Assembly (NCBI GenBank): GCA_049487715.1
Contig: CP150548.1
Location: 868,001-932,000, forward strand
Source of the DNA: Pycnococcus provasolii
Lineage: Eukaryota > Chlorophyta > Pseudoscourfieldiophyceae > Pseudoscourfieldiales
Length of the DNA: 64,000 nt
Direction of reading: 5' to 3'
This document shows, in pieces, positions 1 to 10,921 of the stretch. The translations under genes and the position numbers were made by a program. Numbering within the stretch: position 1 is the stretch's first letter; each line of letters opens with the position of its first letter. Below the pieces are notes generated by a model. The model saw nothing but the letters and a program-made list of their open reading frames with translations. It made no database searches and was not told the DNA's origin.

Positions 1-144
1 CGTCTTCCTCAACCCCCAACCAAGAGGTCCGGCTGTCCGGCGGCCTTCCGGCGGCGGCGGCGGAACTCAATAATATCGTCAACTTCCTCTCCTTCGCGTC
101 GCGTTCCCTGCTATCATACCTTTAGACTAAAGTCACGTTTCGTC

Positions 145-1911
145 ATGGCGGGCGTGTCCATCCCCTTGTCGAAGAAACTCAAACGGCAAAACGCACCAGT
201 GCGCCCAAGTGAACACAGTGACGTCGCCGCGTCACTCGTTGTACAGCTCGTACGCGAAGGTGCCGCATCATCGGGAGGGGGTGAGAACGACGATGATGCC
301 GCGCATCAGGAGCAGCAACGGACGGTTATCCCGCAGCTCGATGTCCCATCCACAACCACCCCAGAACAACTCAACGCGATTTTGAACCAAATGCTCAAAA
401 CGACGGAAGAACCTGTGCCGTACGCCTTCCAAGTACTTGGACGTGAACTCAACGGGCCGCTGCACAAAGCACTCGCAGAGGCGGGAGGAAGTGCAGCTTC
501 CGCCGAACGCACAATAGAAATCAAGTACGTGCCCCAGGCAACATTCCGCGTGCGTGCTGTCACCAGGTGCACGGCGACTCTGCCTGGACACAAGGACAGC
601 GTCCTGAAAGTGTCATTCTCGCCAGACGGACGTGCACTGTGTTCAGGGGGAGGAGATTGCGTCGTGCGGCTGTGGGACCTCTCGACGCAAACGCCCGCCG
701 AAGCGCTCGAGGGACACAGAGGGTGGGTGCAGGCTGTCGCCTGGTCGCCGGACGCCGCGCTCGTCGCCACCGCGGGAATGGACTGCGAAACGCGCGTCTG
801 GCGCGTACGAGGTGACGGGGCGACCGTAAGCTCGACCGCCAGGCGGCGCAAGAAAGCTGCGGGCATCACGGCAGTTCCAACGGGGGCGGAGGGCTCGCCC
901 GCGACGGCGCCGGCAAACGAAGGTGCGACACCTTGCACGGTGCTCCGGGGCCACAAGAAGTCGGTCACGAGTGTCGCGTGGCGTCCAGCACACCTGCAGC
1001 TCCCCGCACGGCAGCTCGCAACATCGAGCCGAGACGGAAGCGTGCGCGTCTGGGATCTCGGCGCCATCACCAGTCAGCGATGCCGACTCACTTTGACGAT
1101 GCACACGCACGCGGTGACTTGTGTGCTGTGGGGTGGCCAAGATCATATCTACACCGCAAGCCGCGATGCGAGCATCGCAGTGTGGGATGCTAAGGACGGG
1201 CGCTGCTTGGCACGGCTCACGGGGCATGCGCACTGGGTGAACTTCATTTCCGTAAGCACGGAGTACGTGCTTCGCACGGCGGCCTTTGATCATACCGGGA
1301 AATTCGAGGGCAGCACGCACCCATCTCATCTCGTGGAAGATTCTCCCGATGCGGCAGCCGCGATGGAAGCTGCACGCAAGCGGTACGATGCCGCGCTGCG
1401 AGCGACGACATGCAAGGTTGGCTCGCTCGCCGAGGCTGTGGGCGAGCGGCTTGTGAGCGCGAGCGACGACTTCACGATGTTCCTGTGGTGTCCGCTAGGT
1501 GCATCACGCGTCGGCGACACGCCGCAGGTGCACAGCAAGTCGATCGCGCGCATGACTGGACACGTGCAGCTTGTTAATCAGGCTTGCTTTAGCCCCGACG
1601 GTGGTCGTCACGTGGCAAGCGCTTCCTTTGACAAGGCGATCCGGCTCTGGGATGGAACCACGGGCACTTACATTGCCGTTCTTCGCGGCCACGTCGGCGC
1701 CATTTACCAGCTTGCATGGTCCGCAGACAGCCGACTGCTGTTGAGTGGCTCGAAGGACTCAACGATGAAGGTTTGGGACATTAAGACGAGACGGCTGAAG
1801 GGTGACCTGCCCGGTCATGCCGACGAAGTGTTCACATGCGACTGGAGTCCCTCTTCAGACCGCGCGGCGTCCGGTGGAAAAGATAAGGTGCTGAAGTTGT
1901 GGTCCTTCTAA
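145..1911 (+). CDS. NLE1: Notchless-type WD40 ribosome assembly factor (NLE1/Rsa4)
   Basis: Intronless ORF of 588 residues opening at the first ATG. An N-terminal NLE (ubiquitin-like) domain covers about residues 30-145; it includes a PVPYAFQ segment and ends in a conserved YVPQATFRVRAVTR stretch. A WD40 propeller follows, with repeated GH...D..LWD units to the very C-terminus, which ends on a final blade (DKVLKLWSF). This order and the length match yeast Rsa4 and animal Notchless. In those proteins the N-domain engages the MIDAS domain of the AAA+ ATPase Rea1/midasin and drives remodelling of pre-60S particles in the nucleolus and nucleus. A low-complexity insertion (about residues 225-265) sits between early blades. 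Family assignment is firm; role is by homology. Confidence 0.93.
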   Translation: MAGVSIPLSKKLKRQNAPVRPSEHSDVAASLVVQLVREGAASSGGGENDDDAAHQEQQRTVIPQLDVPSTTTPEQLNAILNQMLKTTEEPVPYAFQVLGRELNGPLHKALAEAGGSAASAERTIEIKYVPQATFRVRAVTRCTATLPGHKDSVLKVSFSPDGRALCSGGGDCVVRLWDLSTQTPAEALEGHRGWVQAVAWSPDAALVATAGMDCETRVWRVRGDGATVSSTARRRKKAAGITAVPTGAEGSPATAPANEGATPCTVLRGHKKSVTSVAWRPAHLQLPARQLATSSRDGSVRVWDLGAITSQRCRLTLTMHTHAVTCVLWGGQDHIYTASRDASIAVWDAKDGRCLARLTGHAHWVNFISVSTEYVLRTAAFDHTGKFEGSTHPSHLVEDSPDAAAAMEAARKRYDAALRATTCKVGSLAEAVGERLVSASDDFTMFLWCPLGASRVGDTPQVHSKSIARMTGHVQLVNQACFSPDGGRHVASASFDKAIRLWDGTTGTYIAVLRGHVGAIYQLAWSADSRLLLSGSKDSTMKVWDIKTRRLKGDLPGHADEVFTCDWSPSSDRAASGGKDKVLKLWSF

Positions 1912-1921
1912 TGTAATGTAA
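1912..1921 (+). promoter_or_regulatory. TGTAA poly(A) signals of NLE1
   Basis: Two adjacent TGTAA pentamers begin one base after the NLE1 stop codon. TGTAA is the usual green-algal poly(A) signal. The very short 3' UTR fits the convergent methyltransferase gene ending at 2028. Confidence 0.5.
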
Positions 1922-2027
1922 CATGTAGAATACATGAAAAATAAGTAACATGAGAACATATCGAACATATTGAAAAAGCAAGGAACATTTTGTGGACTTT
2001 CCTCGCGCGCAACCGCCCGTCGGTTTG

Positions 2028-2969
2028 TCAAGAAAACAACAAAGCGAGCTGATTAGCACTTGCGACTTCGTCACGCTCTTCATCAGCCATGTTGGCCCAC
2101 CGAATCTTCTCGCGTTCGTCGTACTCGCGCTTTGCGCGAAGTAGAACATCCTCCATGGCTTTACGATCGCCGCCTCTTTCCGCGGCAGCGACTGAAAGAA
2201 CGACTACGATCTCGCCGTCGTTCGCCCCAGGCACGCGCTCGCCAACGGGCGTCGCAGTGAGCTGGTTCTTGTCAAGTTCGGCAAGAAGCGCCTCGTCGTA
2301 ACCGAAGGCTCCCCACCTTCCCGTGGAGTGAGCGAGATAGATCTGCGGTGCGCTGTCGGAGTGCGCAAATCGGCTGAGAAGAGCGCAAAGGCTCGCGGCT
2401 CCTTGCTTCGAGTAGACGAGGTCCGCACCAACGACAAGGTTCCAAGTTTTTTTTATGATACTGTGCTGGTTGTCTGTGACGTCGTCCCAGTTGAGTTCGT
2501 TGACGTGTATTCTCGACGCGACGGAGTCTTCAGCCTGCGCCGCGACGTTTTCGGCGAGTCTTTGCATGACGAGCGGGTCGCCGCACGACGTATCTGTGGC
2601 TGTGACGTGAACGTTGGTGTTCGCGGCTGCGATGGCTATAGCTGCGTGTCCGACACCTGCGCCTAGCTCCAGCACGTGCAACAGAATGGCATCATCGTCA
2701 AAAGAGGCATCGTGTGAATGTTCTTTGTGATGCGTCCCAGCATCACAAAGGTTCTTCTTCTTCGCGTTATCATCATCGTCGTCGTCATCGTCATCACCAT
2801 CATCATCATCATGGATCGTTCCACCACAAACCCATGATGAGTAGTTATGATGTTTTGCAAGCACAAGACCAAGACCACGACGGCGCCACAGCACTAACAA
2901 CTCGTTGACGTGTTTTGCTAAAACATACGACGCGGGCCAGACGCGGGACGTGCACCCGAAATACGACAT
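2028..2969 (-). CDS. METTL21/FAM86-type protein methyltransferase
   Basis: ORF of 313 residues from an ATG. The start of the methyltransferase fold has a W-P-A-S segment near residue 12. A run of Asp residues (about 55-66) forms an acidic, low-complexity insertion. The SAM-binding motif I, VLELGAGVGHAAIAIA, follows it, and a later motif WNLVVGADLVYS matches the D-x-x-Y signature of the Methyltransf_16 family. That family methylates lysine on non-histone proteins such as chaperones, elongation factors and valosin-containing protein. The C-terminal 30 residues are a charged helix. The gene shares a divergent promoter with the dioxygenase gene at 3171. The substrate cannot be told from sequence. 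Confidence 0.8.
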   Translation of the reverse strand: MSYFGCTSRVWPASYVLAKHVNELLVLWRRRGLGLVLAKHHNYSSWVCGGTIHDDDDGDDDDDDDDDNAKKKNLCDAGTHHKEHSHDASFDDDAILLHVLELGAGVGHAAIAIAAANTNVHVTATDTSCGDPLVMQRLAENVAAQAEDSVASRIHVNELNWDDVTDNQHSIIKKTWNLVVGADLVYSKQGAASLCALLSRFAHSDSAPQIYLAHSTGRWGAFGYDEALLAELDKNQLTATPVGERVPGANDGEIVVVLSVAAAERGGDRKAMEDVLLRAKREYDEREKIRWANMADEERDEVASANQLALLFS

Positions 2970-3036
2970 ACAGTAGAGTACAGTACCGACATATAATTGC
3001 GGATAGGATGACCAACCGGAATCCTAAAATAAAAGA

Positions 3037-3083
3037 TTAGGGTGAGAAAGGGGTTTGCGACGTTAGGGTTTGGGCTAGGGTTA
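3037..3083 (+). promoter_or_regulatory. Telomere-like TTAGGG/GGGTT tract in divergent promoter
   Basis: Degenerate copies of TTAGGG and CTAGGG(TT) lie between the methyltransferase start (2969, minus) and the PhyH-like start (3171, plus). Similar tracts recur in other divergent promoters of this window. They resemble plant telo-box promoter elements more than a real telomere. Confidence 0.4.
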
Positions 3084-3170
3084 CCTGTTCGGGTTCGGGT
3101 TCGGGGATCTCGTGTTTCAAATCTTCGTTTTTCCCGCACGCTGCTCGTAGTGGTACACCCCACCCGCGCG

Positions 3171-3497
3171 ATGCCGAACGACGGAGGGACGAAGCGCGTA
3201 CGCGGCGCTGAGGCAGGCGGCGGCGAGACTTCAGGGCCCTTGAGCGAACCGAACGACGGAGACGGCCGGGGGACGAAGCGCGCACGCGGCGCTGAGGCAG
3301 GCGGCGGCGAGACTTCAGGGCCCTTGAGCGAACCGAACGACGGAGACGGCCGGGGGACGAAGCGCGTACGCTTCGCTCAGGCAGGCGGCGGCGAGACTTC
3401 AGGGCCCTTGAGCGAACCGAACGACGGAGACGGTCGCGGGACGAAGCGCGCACGCGGCGCTGAGGCAGGCGGCGGCGAGACTTCAGGGCCCTTGAGC
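3171..3497 (+). repeat. 84-bp in-frame tandem repeat, about 3.9 copies
   Basis: One shorter 75-bp unit (3171-3245) is followed by three 84-bp units (3246-3329, 3330-3413, 3414-3497). The copies are nearly identical; one carries a GGC-to-TTC type change that alters RGAE to RFAQ. The near-identity points to recent expansion or conversion. Confidence 0.9.
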
Positions 3498-5099
3498 GAA
3501 TTTACTAAATGGCAACAAGAAAAGACAGAGTATAGTCACAAGCGCCAGGAGTTTTTTCAGCGGCTGCAAGAGCAAGAACAGATGCTTCTGAATGAAGTCC
3601 AAGAATTCCAGCTTAACCACCAACCAACAATAGACACCGGTGTACAGGATAGGAGGATACTGGCACTGGAGTCTCTAGCACGGGCAAAGATGTCTCTAGC
3701 ACGGGCGATGATGTTTCAAGCACGGACGAAGAAGTTTCAAGCGAAAATTATGATTGCCCGAACTAAACTGAAAACAATTCAGTTCATGGAAAGAGTTCAT
3801 ACTAAGGAGGGGAGAAAGATACTTCCACAGGCGCTTGTGCAATGTGTGGGTGAACCAAAGTTCTGGCAAGTCGCCCTCGATGGAGTGCTGACTCTTTCCT
3901 CGTCTTCTCCTAACAACCACAAAAATGTACCAACGGCGGGAGGCTCTCAAAACTCCATCACCCGGCGCCTCGTGGAAGACGGCTTCGCGTGCGTGTCGCG
4001 CTGTGACAAAAGTGATGAGAGTGAGCTCGTGGCAAAGCTGCATGCCGGCGCAAAGCAGCTGCACGCCATGGGACTGCCTCCGACATTCACGACGTGCTAC
4101 GACGCGGCTTGGCAGCTCATGCAGCTGCACCACGACCGAACCATGAAACCAAACGTGCCTGCAACGCACCGACGCGTCGGCGACGTGTTGTGCTGGTGCA
4201 TCCCGCGAGGAGGAGCTGGCTTTGCGCCTCACTCCGACCGAGACCCGGCTGACGTGGAAGCAAGCTTCGAGACGGGCGGCTTGGGCAAGATGCACACGAC
4301 TTGGCTAGCGCTTAGCGAATGCGGAGCGAGCGACGGGTGCCTTGCCGTGATACCAGCGCGCTTTGATCCGGGTTATAAGCCTGGCGCCGTGGCAGAGGCG
4401 ACGACGAGCAAGTCAGATGGCGACGGTGCCGCCGCACTTTGGGCTTGTCTTGACACGAAGGAGAGCGTGCAGAACATTCGAGCGTTGCCCCTAAGGCAGG
4501 GTGAAGCCGTTGTGTTCAGCCACCGTTTGATTCACTGGGCGATGCGAAGCGACTTACAGGGCGAGAGTGGCCCACGCGTCAGTCTCTCGTGGACCTCTGC
4601 CAATCCGTCGTTCGAAGCGCCGTATCTCGTCGACGGATGTGAGGAGGAGTCTACTGGCATGCCTTCTCCCACCTTGCGTATCGCTCTGGCGTGCGCGCAG
4701 AGCCTCGTGTATTGGCAGCGATTCGGCGTGCCTTTGGGCTTGACAGCTGGCTCATGGTACCATGCTCTCTTTCAGGCTTACAAAAACAGCGAGTCGTGTT
4801 TCGCGCCTGATTACCAGAAGATTGTGAGAAAGGCGTTCGCGGAGGCTGTGAAGGTGGAGGGCGACGGCAACGACAGCGACGCCAAGAAGGCGATGCTTGA
4901 CGTGGCGCTGCAAGGCGACATGGTCGCCATGGATGACTCTAGCGATGATGATAGCGATGATGATATTATGGATGATATCGGTGATATTATGAATTATGAT
5001 ATCGGTGATATTATGAATTATGATTTCTTATATTATGACTTACTTTTTAGCGACGACGACGACGAAGAAGAAGATGATGGTGACGATGATGTTCAATAA
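3171..5099 (+). CDS. PhyH-superfamily Fe(II)/2-oxoglutarate dioxygenase with N-terminal repeats
   Basis: I start at the ATG at 3171 because the open frame before it lies in telomere-like promoter DNA; this gives 642 residues. The N-terminus is four tandem units of about 28 residues, each with a basic GTKR(A/V)R core that resembles a nuclear localisation signal. A Q/K-rich coiled-coil segment follows (about 110-220). The catalytic domain (about 260-500) shows the HxD iron-binding pair (H354, D356 in APHSDRDP), a distal His (H455 in HRLIHW) and the 2-oxoglutarate-binding Arg (R469). This is the jelly-roll signature of phytanoyl-CoA dioxygenase-like enzymes. The tail (about 585-642) is acidic and contains a short GDIMNYDI duplication. 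No peroxisomal tail is present, so the substrate is unlikely to be phytanoyl-CoA. Nuclear location is an inference. Confidence 0.72.
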   Translation: MPNDGGTKRVRGAEAGGGETSGPLSEPNDGDGRGTKRARGAEAGGGETSGPLSEPNDGDGRGTKRVRFAQAGGGETSGPLSEPNDGDGRGTKRARGAEAGGGETSGPLSEFTKWQQEKTEYSHKRQEFFQRLQEQEQMLLNEVQEFQLNHQPTIDTGVQDRRILALESLARAKMSLARAMMFQARTKKFQAKIMIARTKLKTIQFMERVHTKEGRKILPQALVQCVGEPKFWQVALDGVLTLSSSSPNNHKNVPTAGGSQNSITRRLVEDGFACVSRCDKSDESELVAKLHAGAKQLHAMGLPPTFTTCYDAAWQLMQLHHDRTMKPNVPATHRRVGDVLCWCIPRGGAGFAPHSDRDPADVEASFETGGLGKMHTTWLALSECGASDGCLAVIPARFDPGYKPGAVAEATTSKSDGDGAAALWACLDTKESVQNIRALPLRQGEAVVFSHRLIHWAMRSDLQGESGPRVSLSWTSANPSFEAPYLVDGCEEESTGMPSPTLRIALACAQSLVYWQRFGVPLGLTAGSWYHALFQAYKNSESCFAPDYQKIVRKAFAEAVKVEGDGNDSDAKKAMLDVALQGDMVAMDDSSDDDSDDDIMDDIGDIMNYDIGDIMNYDFLYYDLLFSDDDDEEEDDGDDDVQ

Positions 5100-5159
5100 C
5101 AAAAACGCACCTTATCACTTACCCTAGTAAATACTACTTAAGTTCAAGCTTGGGCTGTA

Positions 5160-5164
5160 TGTAA
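5160..5164 (+). promoter_or_regulatory. TGTAA poly(A) signal of the PhyH-like gene
   Basis: TGTAA 60 bases after the stop codon at 5099, in a short AT-rich convergent intergenic region. Confidence 0.45.
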
Positions 5165-5222
5165 AATAGTGGTAACATGTTTTTTTTGGTTCCATTACTG
5201 AATGAACTATCTTAGTGTTTTA

Positions 5223-6830
5223 CTATATGTCTTCCAAGAAACCCAGAAAGGCTGCGTCGGCGGACCCCTCTGGAAAAACGTGATTTGTAGATGGTGCCGG
5301 CGTCTGATGGTCGCCCATCGTCGTACCGCCCATTCCTACATTCATAACCATCTCAGATTGCTGCATAGCTTGCTGCTGGCCAGCCTGAGCATAGAGTACA
5401 TGGTGCTGCTGTTGTTGCTGCTGCTGTTGCTGATGTGATTGTTGCTGCATCATCTGCTGCATATGTGGTGGTACACCGCCGTGACCTTTCGATGCCATGC
5501 CTGGTTGCATCTGAGCACTCGAAGGCGCACCAGCCATGTAACCCTGCGGATACCCTCCGTAAACGCCCGGCGCCTGCATATTCGCGCTCGTCGGCTGAGG
5601 TGCGGTTGCCCCAGGAGCGACGAAATGCATTGGTGCACCGTTCGGCATCCCAGCCGCTCCCGCGGGAACGGGAACGCCACCAAAACCCTGCGCCGCGCCA
5701 AATGGCTGCCCAGGTGCCTGAGGTGCCATGCCCATCGGCGCCTGCGGTGCAGCCATCGTCATTGGCGCCATCTGCTGCGGATGTGGCTGCGGCTGACCAC
5801 CCATGGCCTCAAAGAACCCTGAGGGTGAAGGTAGCATGCCCTCCTTCGCAAGCCTCTTCAGGAAGAGACGATATTTCTGCAGGTGACTTGCGACATTCTC
5901 TCTTGTCAGACCTGGCACTTCCATGAGGTCGAGAATGCGCTTCGGCACCGCCTTGTCGATGCCTAATTCGTTCACCGCGTTCACGAACTTCTGATGCAGC
6001 TCTTGGCTCCAGACCACGCGAGGCTTCTTCGACGAGCGATCCTTCCCTGCAGACTCCATCGTATCACCTACGCTGTTGTCATCATCCGTGCGATGGTGCT
6101 TGCCCAGCGTGTCGGCGTACTCCGCCGGCCCACCATCTGGCAGCGGTCCTGAGAGTGCCTTGTTCAGCACATCCTTCTTGCGCCGCACGACGTGCTGCCA
6201 GATATTTGAGCACTCCTCCGGGCGCACGGGCTTCAGCAGGTAGTCGACAGCGCCGTGCGTGATTCCCTTGAGGACTACGTTCGTCTCCCCGTTCCCGCTC
6301 ATCATGATGACAGGCACGTCGAGTTCGAGTCCAATTTGCTGCAGCAGAAGGAAGCCGTCTATGCCAGGCATGTTCACGTCGGTTAGGACGATGTCGAACG
6401 GCGGATCTTCCTTGTTCGCCCGTAGCATTTCCAGCGCCGTTTCGCCTGATTTGCACGTTGTGACTTGGTAGTCGCACCGCTTGAGCATTTTCTCGACAAT
6501 CATGAGACAGATCGGGTCGTCGTCGACGAGGAGCACGCGCAATCCGGCAGGAAATGCGGGTTCAGTGTCCACAGGGAATGCTTCTGGGTTTGTCGGCTCC
6601 CCCAGCTGTCCGTGGAAAGGATTTGCGCCTGGGTTTGTCGCGTCGTCCGCGTCCAAAGCCTGAGCTGCAGCTGCTGCTGATGGATGTGTCGAAGTAGTCG
6701 CCGCCATGGCAGCAGCAGGCAAGGGCGTTTGTGCCCTTGCTTCCATGTCCATCATCATATCATCGTCCATCATCGACGACCCAGGAGCAACAACTCCAAG
6801 GGACCCAGATTCAGGGCGTGGAAACTCCAT
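5223..6830 (-). CDS. Type-B response regulator (receiver plus GARP/Myb DNA-binding domain)
   Basis: Start chosen at the ATG at 6830 (535 residues); the frame is open upstream but without conserved sequence. The receiver domain (about 96-215) has the acidic pair D103/D104, the phospho-acceptor D151 in LTDVNMPG and the conserved K200. A GARP DNA-binding domain follows (about 269-328), with the W-SQELHQKF start and an ASHLQKYR third helix. The rest is a Gly/Met/Pro/Gln-rich activation-like tail containing a polyglutamine tract. This is the layout of plant ARR-B and related clock or phosphorelay transcription factors. The protein would receive phosphate from a histidine phosphotransfer protein and act in the nucleus. 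It sits in tandem with a KNOX gene on the same strand. Confidence 0.93.
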   Translation of the reverse strand: MEFPRPESGSLGVVAPGSSMMDDDMMMDMEARAQTPLPAAAMAATTSTHPSAAAAAQALDADDATNPGANPFHGQLGEPTNPEAFPVDTEPAFPAGLRVLLVDDDPICLMIVEKMLKRCDYQVTTCKSGETALEMLRANKEDPPFDIVLTDVNMPGIDGFLLLQQIGLELDVPVIMMSGNGETNVVLKGITHGAVDYLLKPVRPEECSNIWQHVVRRKKDVLNKALSGPLPDGGPAEYADTLGKHHRTDDDNSVGDTMESAGKDRSSKKPRVVWSQELHQKFVNAVNELGIDKAVPKRILDLMEVPGLTRENVASHLQKYRLFLKRLAKEGMLPSPSGFFEAMGGQPQPHPQQMAPMTMAAPQAPMGMAPQAPGQPFGAAQGFGGVPVPAGAAGMPNGAPMHFVAPGATAPQPTSANMQAPGVYGGYPQGYMAGAPSSAQMQPGMASKGHGGVPPHMQQMMQQQSHQQQQQQQQQHHVLYAQAGQQQAMQQSEMVMNVGMGGTTMGDHQTPAPSTNHVFPEGSADAAFLGFLEDI

Positions 6831-7172
6831 TATGAACACAACGGCGGTCTGAAATCCGCCACTGAAAGCCACCACCAATAAGTGACCAAAATCAAAAGGT
6901 GATAGATGATACAGTGTATCTCCCACAAAAAAAGATGTTTCAAGGTACTGTACCGGTATGATAGACTAGGAAGCACTACTAAGAGAGAAGCGAGGCTTCG
7001 AAGCAGTACTGTAAGAAAATACACCAGTACAGTACGGTAGTAATAAGCCAACACAAAAAGTAACCGTAAGGAACACCCAGTCCTGTGACAATGTTGATAT
7101 CAAAAAAGACACACACATACTCGCAGACACAGCGACGACAACAACGACGACGGGCATGAAGATGTTGTGAAC

Positions 7173-7426
7173 CATGGGGGTGGGGGGGGGGGGGGGGGGG
7201 GGAGAGAGGGGGGGTTTCTCTTAGGCAGCTGGAGGCCCCCCCCCTCTCCTCCCCCCCCCCCCCCCCGCGGCGGGCCGCGTCTGTTTTTTTTTTTTTTTTT
7301 TTTTTTTTCATTCATCAAAATTAATTATTGTAAAAAAAAAAAAAAAAAAAAAATTTATTTTTTTTTTTTTTTTTTTTTGTTTATAATATTTAGGATTAGA
7401 GGATTTTCTTTTTTTTTTTTTTTTTT

Positions 7427-7480
<54 letters not shown>

Positions 7481-7601
7481 GAAAAAAAAGAAAGGAAAAA
7501 ACGAAACAAAATTTTATTTTTTTTTTTTTTTTGTTTTTTTTTTTTTTTGTTGTGTGGTTTGTGGGGGTGTGGTTTTTTTTCTATTAAAAAATAATAATTA
7601 A

Positions 7602-7654
<53 letters not shown>

Positions 7655-7713
7655 TGTGTTGGGAGGGAGGGGGGAGCCGCCCCCCCCACCCCCCCCCTTT
7701 TTTCCTTCCTTAA

Positions 7714-7749
<36 letters not shown>

Positions 7750-8145
7750 AAAAAAAAAAAAAAAAAAACCCCCACATCTTCTATCTCATCCCCCTCCCCC
7801 CCCCCCCCCCTTCTTTCTATTAAATAAAAAAAAAAAAAAAGCAAACACAAAACACACCCACACCCCCCCCCCCCCCCCCCCCCCCCCACCACCACAACAA
7901 CATAAAAATACCTCCTTTCTTTTTTTTTTTTCGGCACCGCCAAAGACGAGGCAAAAAAAAACAAAAAAAAAAAAAAAAAACAAAAAACCAAGGGGGGGGG
8001 GGGGGGCGGGGGGGAGAAGAAAACCGAAAGCAAGAAGCCAAAAAAAAAAAAAAAAAAAAAAAAACTCCTACCCCCTCATCTTCCAAATACACCACCAAGC
8101 ACAAACCATAAACAAAAAAAAAAAATAATTTTTAAATTATTATTT

Positions 8146-8205
<60 letters not shown>
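7173..8205. repeat. 1-kb block of homopolymer runs (G, C, T, A)
   Basis: Long uninterrupted runs of G, C, T and A, each about 15-45 bases, alternate with only short mixed spacers. No coding capacity is credible here. ORFs through it encode only poly-Phe, poly-Lys, poly-Gly or poly-Pro. The block begins about 340 bp upstream of the response-regulator start and ends exactly where the KNOX homeodomain is cut off. A base-calling or assembly artefact at a difficult region is more likely than native sequence, but the runs are not simply N-filled. Confidence 0.85.
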
Positions 8206-9368
<1,163 letters not shown>

Positions 9369-9384
9369 CAAACGCGTCCAGGTT

Positions 9385-9723
9385 TCAAGAAGGATGGTGA
9401 ACGCTCTGAGTTTCTGCTAGCCGGATCTTGGGTTTCTTATCTTTCGTGCCAAATGCCCTGTCAAGGTGTATCTTGCCCGGAGGTTCGATGTGCTTCTGGC
9501 ACCGATATATTGGAACAGTCATAGAGTCCACTTGCCCGACGTTTGCGAGAGTGAGAGGCTGCCAGTTCACCTTAACTGTGGAGTCCAGATGCGGCACGGT
9601 GAGGAGGCACACGACACACGGCACGTTTGTCGTCGTCTCGCCGTCCGTGATAGTGCCACAGCAGACTTCCCACACCTCTTTGCCATCACTTGCCGCCTTG
9701 TCTGGCTGAGACGAGGTCGCCAT
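9385..9723 (-). CDS. Small hypothetical protein upstream of KNOX
   Basis: ORF of 112 residues from an ATG at 9723. It has five Cys residues (CC, C-V-V-C, then a lone C) and no signal peptide or membrane segment. I do not recognise a family. Its stop codon lies only 16 bp before the KNOX ATG on the same strand. It could be an independent first cistron, or part of a longer 5' region whose splicing I cannot see. Codon use looks coding, but no homology supports it. Confidence 0.45.
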   Translation of the reverse strand: MATSSQPDKAASDGKEVWEVCCGTITDGETTTNVPCVVCLLTVPHLDSTVKVNWQPLTLANVGQVDSMTVPIYRCQKHIEPPGKIHLDRAFGTKDKKPKIRLAETQSVHHPS

Positions 9724-10290
9724 CACGCAAAAGCACACCTGAGGAAAGCACCTAGGTGGACTGACAAGGAGTGCCGGTTCGCGCGTGAAGCGACACCAAC
9801 ACGAGAAAATCGGACGAACCTCGAGAGAACAGCGCAGAGGAAGGCCGGGTATCCTGGGACACCACCTAGGTGGTTAGGGAAAGTCTCGGCCGAGGTGAAC
9901 TACCTGTACCTATTCTGCAGGGAACCTCAACGACTGCGACAAGGCTGGTACAGGACGCCTATGTAGCTGCATAGGGTAGGGTACCCTTCTATGCTAAAAA
10001 AAAAAGCCTTAAATAAGCATAAAGCCTTTCTCTGAGAACACCACGAAGCCCTTGACGACGAAACGGCACCCAGGAAACTTGTCTCTTCCAAGCTACAGCC
10101 CAATTCTTCCCTAAATGAGGGCGCATTAGGCCACACAGTAGGACCAACATGTAAGTACCACACTAAACCAAAGTCTATGATGTGCATCACAGCCTACCCT
10201 AACTCACTCGAGATTCTGCAGATTCTCCTCGAACAAAAAACACCTACCCACCACCCAGGTCACCTACCCGTACACCCGTCACCTACCCGT

Positions 10291-10418
10291 CCTCGTCTTT
10301 CCTCTCGCATCTGGCCTGTGATCTCGTGATCTCGTGATCTCGTGACTCGTTTTTCCTCGTCTTTCCTCTCGCATCTGGCCTGTGATCTCGTGATCTCGTG
10401 ATCTCGTGACTCGTCCTG
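10291..10418 (+). repeat. 64-bp tandem duplication with nested 8-bp repeat
   Basis: Two copies begin at 10291 and 10355. Each ends in three TGATCTCG units plus a shortened fourth. Confidence 0.9.
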
Positions 10419-10814
10419 TGATGTCATAACCTGATGGTCGTGTGTGATGGCCGTAAAAGGCAAATGCACACTTCCCAATATCAACGGCAGGACGAGCGGC
10501 GGTGCCTGAGGCAACGCCATGCTCACGCCATGCTCGCCTGATCGCTTTTTTGACACGCACCTCAACGAGGCTCAAGTTCACAAGGATGTGACGACACGTT
10601 TTTTCGTTGTATAGAGTACTACATATGTACATATAGGATACAAGAAGCGCCTCCGACGAAAAGGAAGACGTGCATAGTTGACCTGTACGGTAAGAAAGTT
10701 CTGCCGGAACAGTATCATAGGGGATATACCGGTACAGTAAATGTTACATACCACGGGTCCTCGCATGCATCTCCAATTCGGCCATTGAAAAAAAAGTAAA
10801 CCCAACTCCCCTTA

Positions 10815-10850
10815 TTAGGGTTAGGGTTAGCAATTAGGGTTAGGGTTAGG
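10815..10850 (+). promoter_or_regulatory. TTAGGG telomere-like promoter tract
   Basis: Two blocks of TTAGGG repeats (10815-10830 and 10834-10850) lie 72 bp upstream of the WW-PUB-ZZ start codon, in a region between divergent genes. They are too short and internal to be a telomere. Confidence 0.5.
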
Positions 10851-10921
10851 ATGTCGGGTTCTGAAGTCCCCTGACCTCTCCAGGACTCTCCTCTCCGGAG
10901 CCTTGCCTTGCCTTGCCTTTC

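Larger units (their letters stand above)
9724..10921. other. Intergenic region with short repeats
   Basis: No convincing gene. It holds two copies of a CACCTAGGTG palindrome (9749-9758 and 9862-9873), a run of CACCTACCC units near 10245-10290, a 64-bp tandem duplication (10291-10418), and a telomere-like tract just before the next gene. Confidence 0.6.

Noticed and set aside
3042-3170. Upstream start of the PhyH-like protein
   Set aside because: The 43 residues read telomere-like promoter sequence (GLGLPVRVRV), whereas the ATG at 3171 begins the first repeat unit.
10815-10850. A chromosome end or large interstitial telomere
   Set aside because: Only a few hexamers, flanked on both sides by ordinary genes; the same short tracts recur at promoters.
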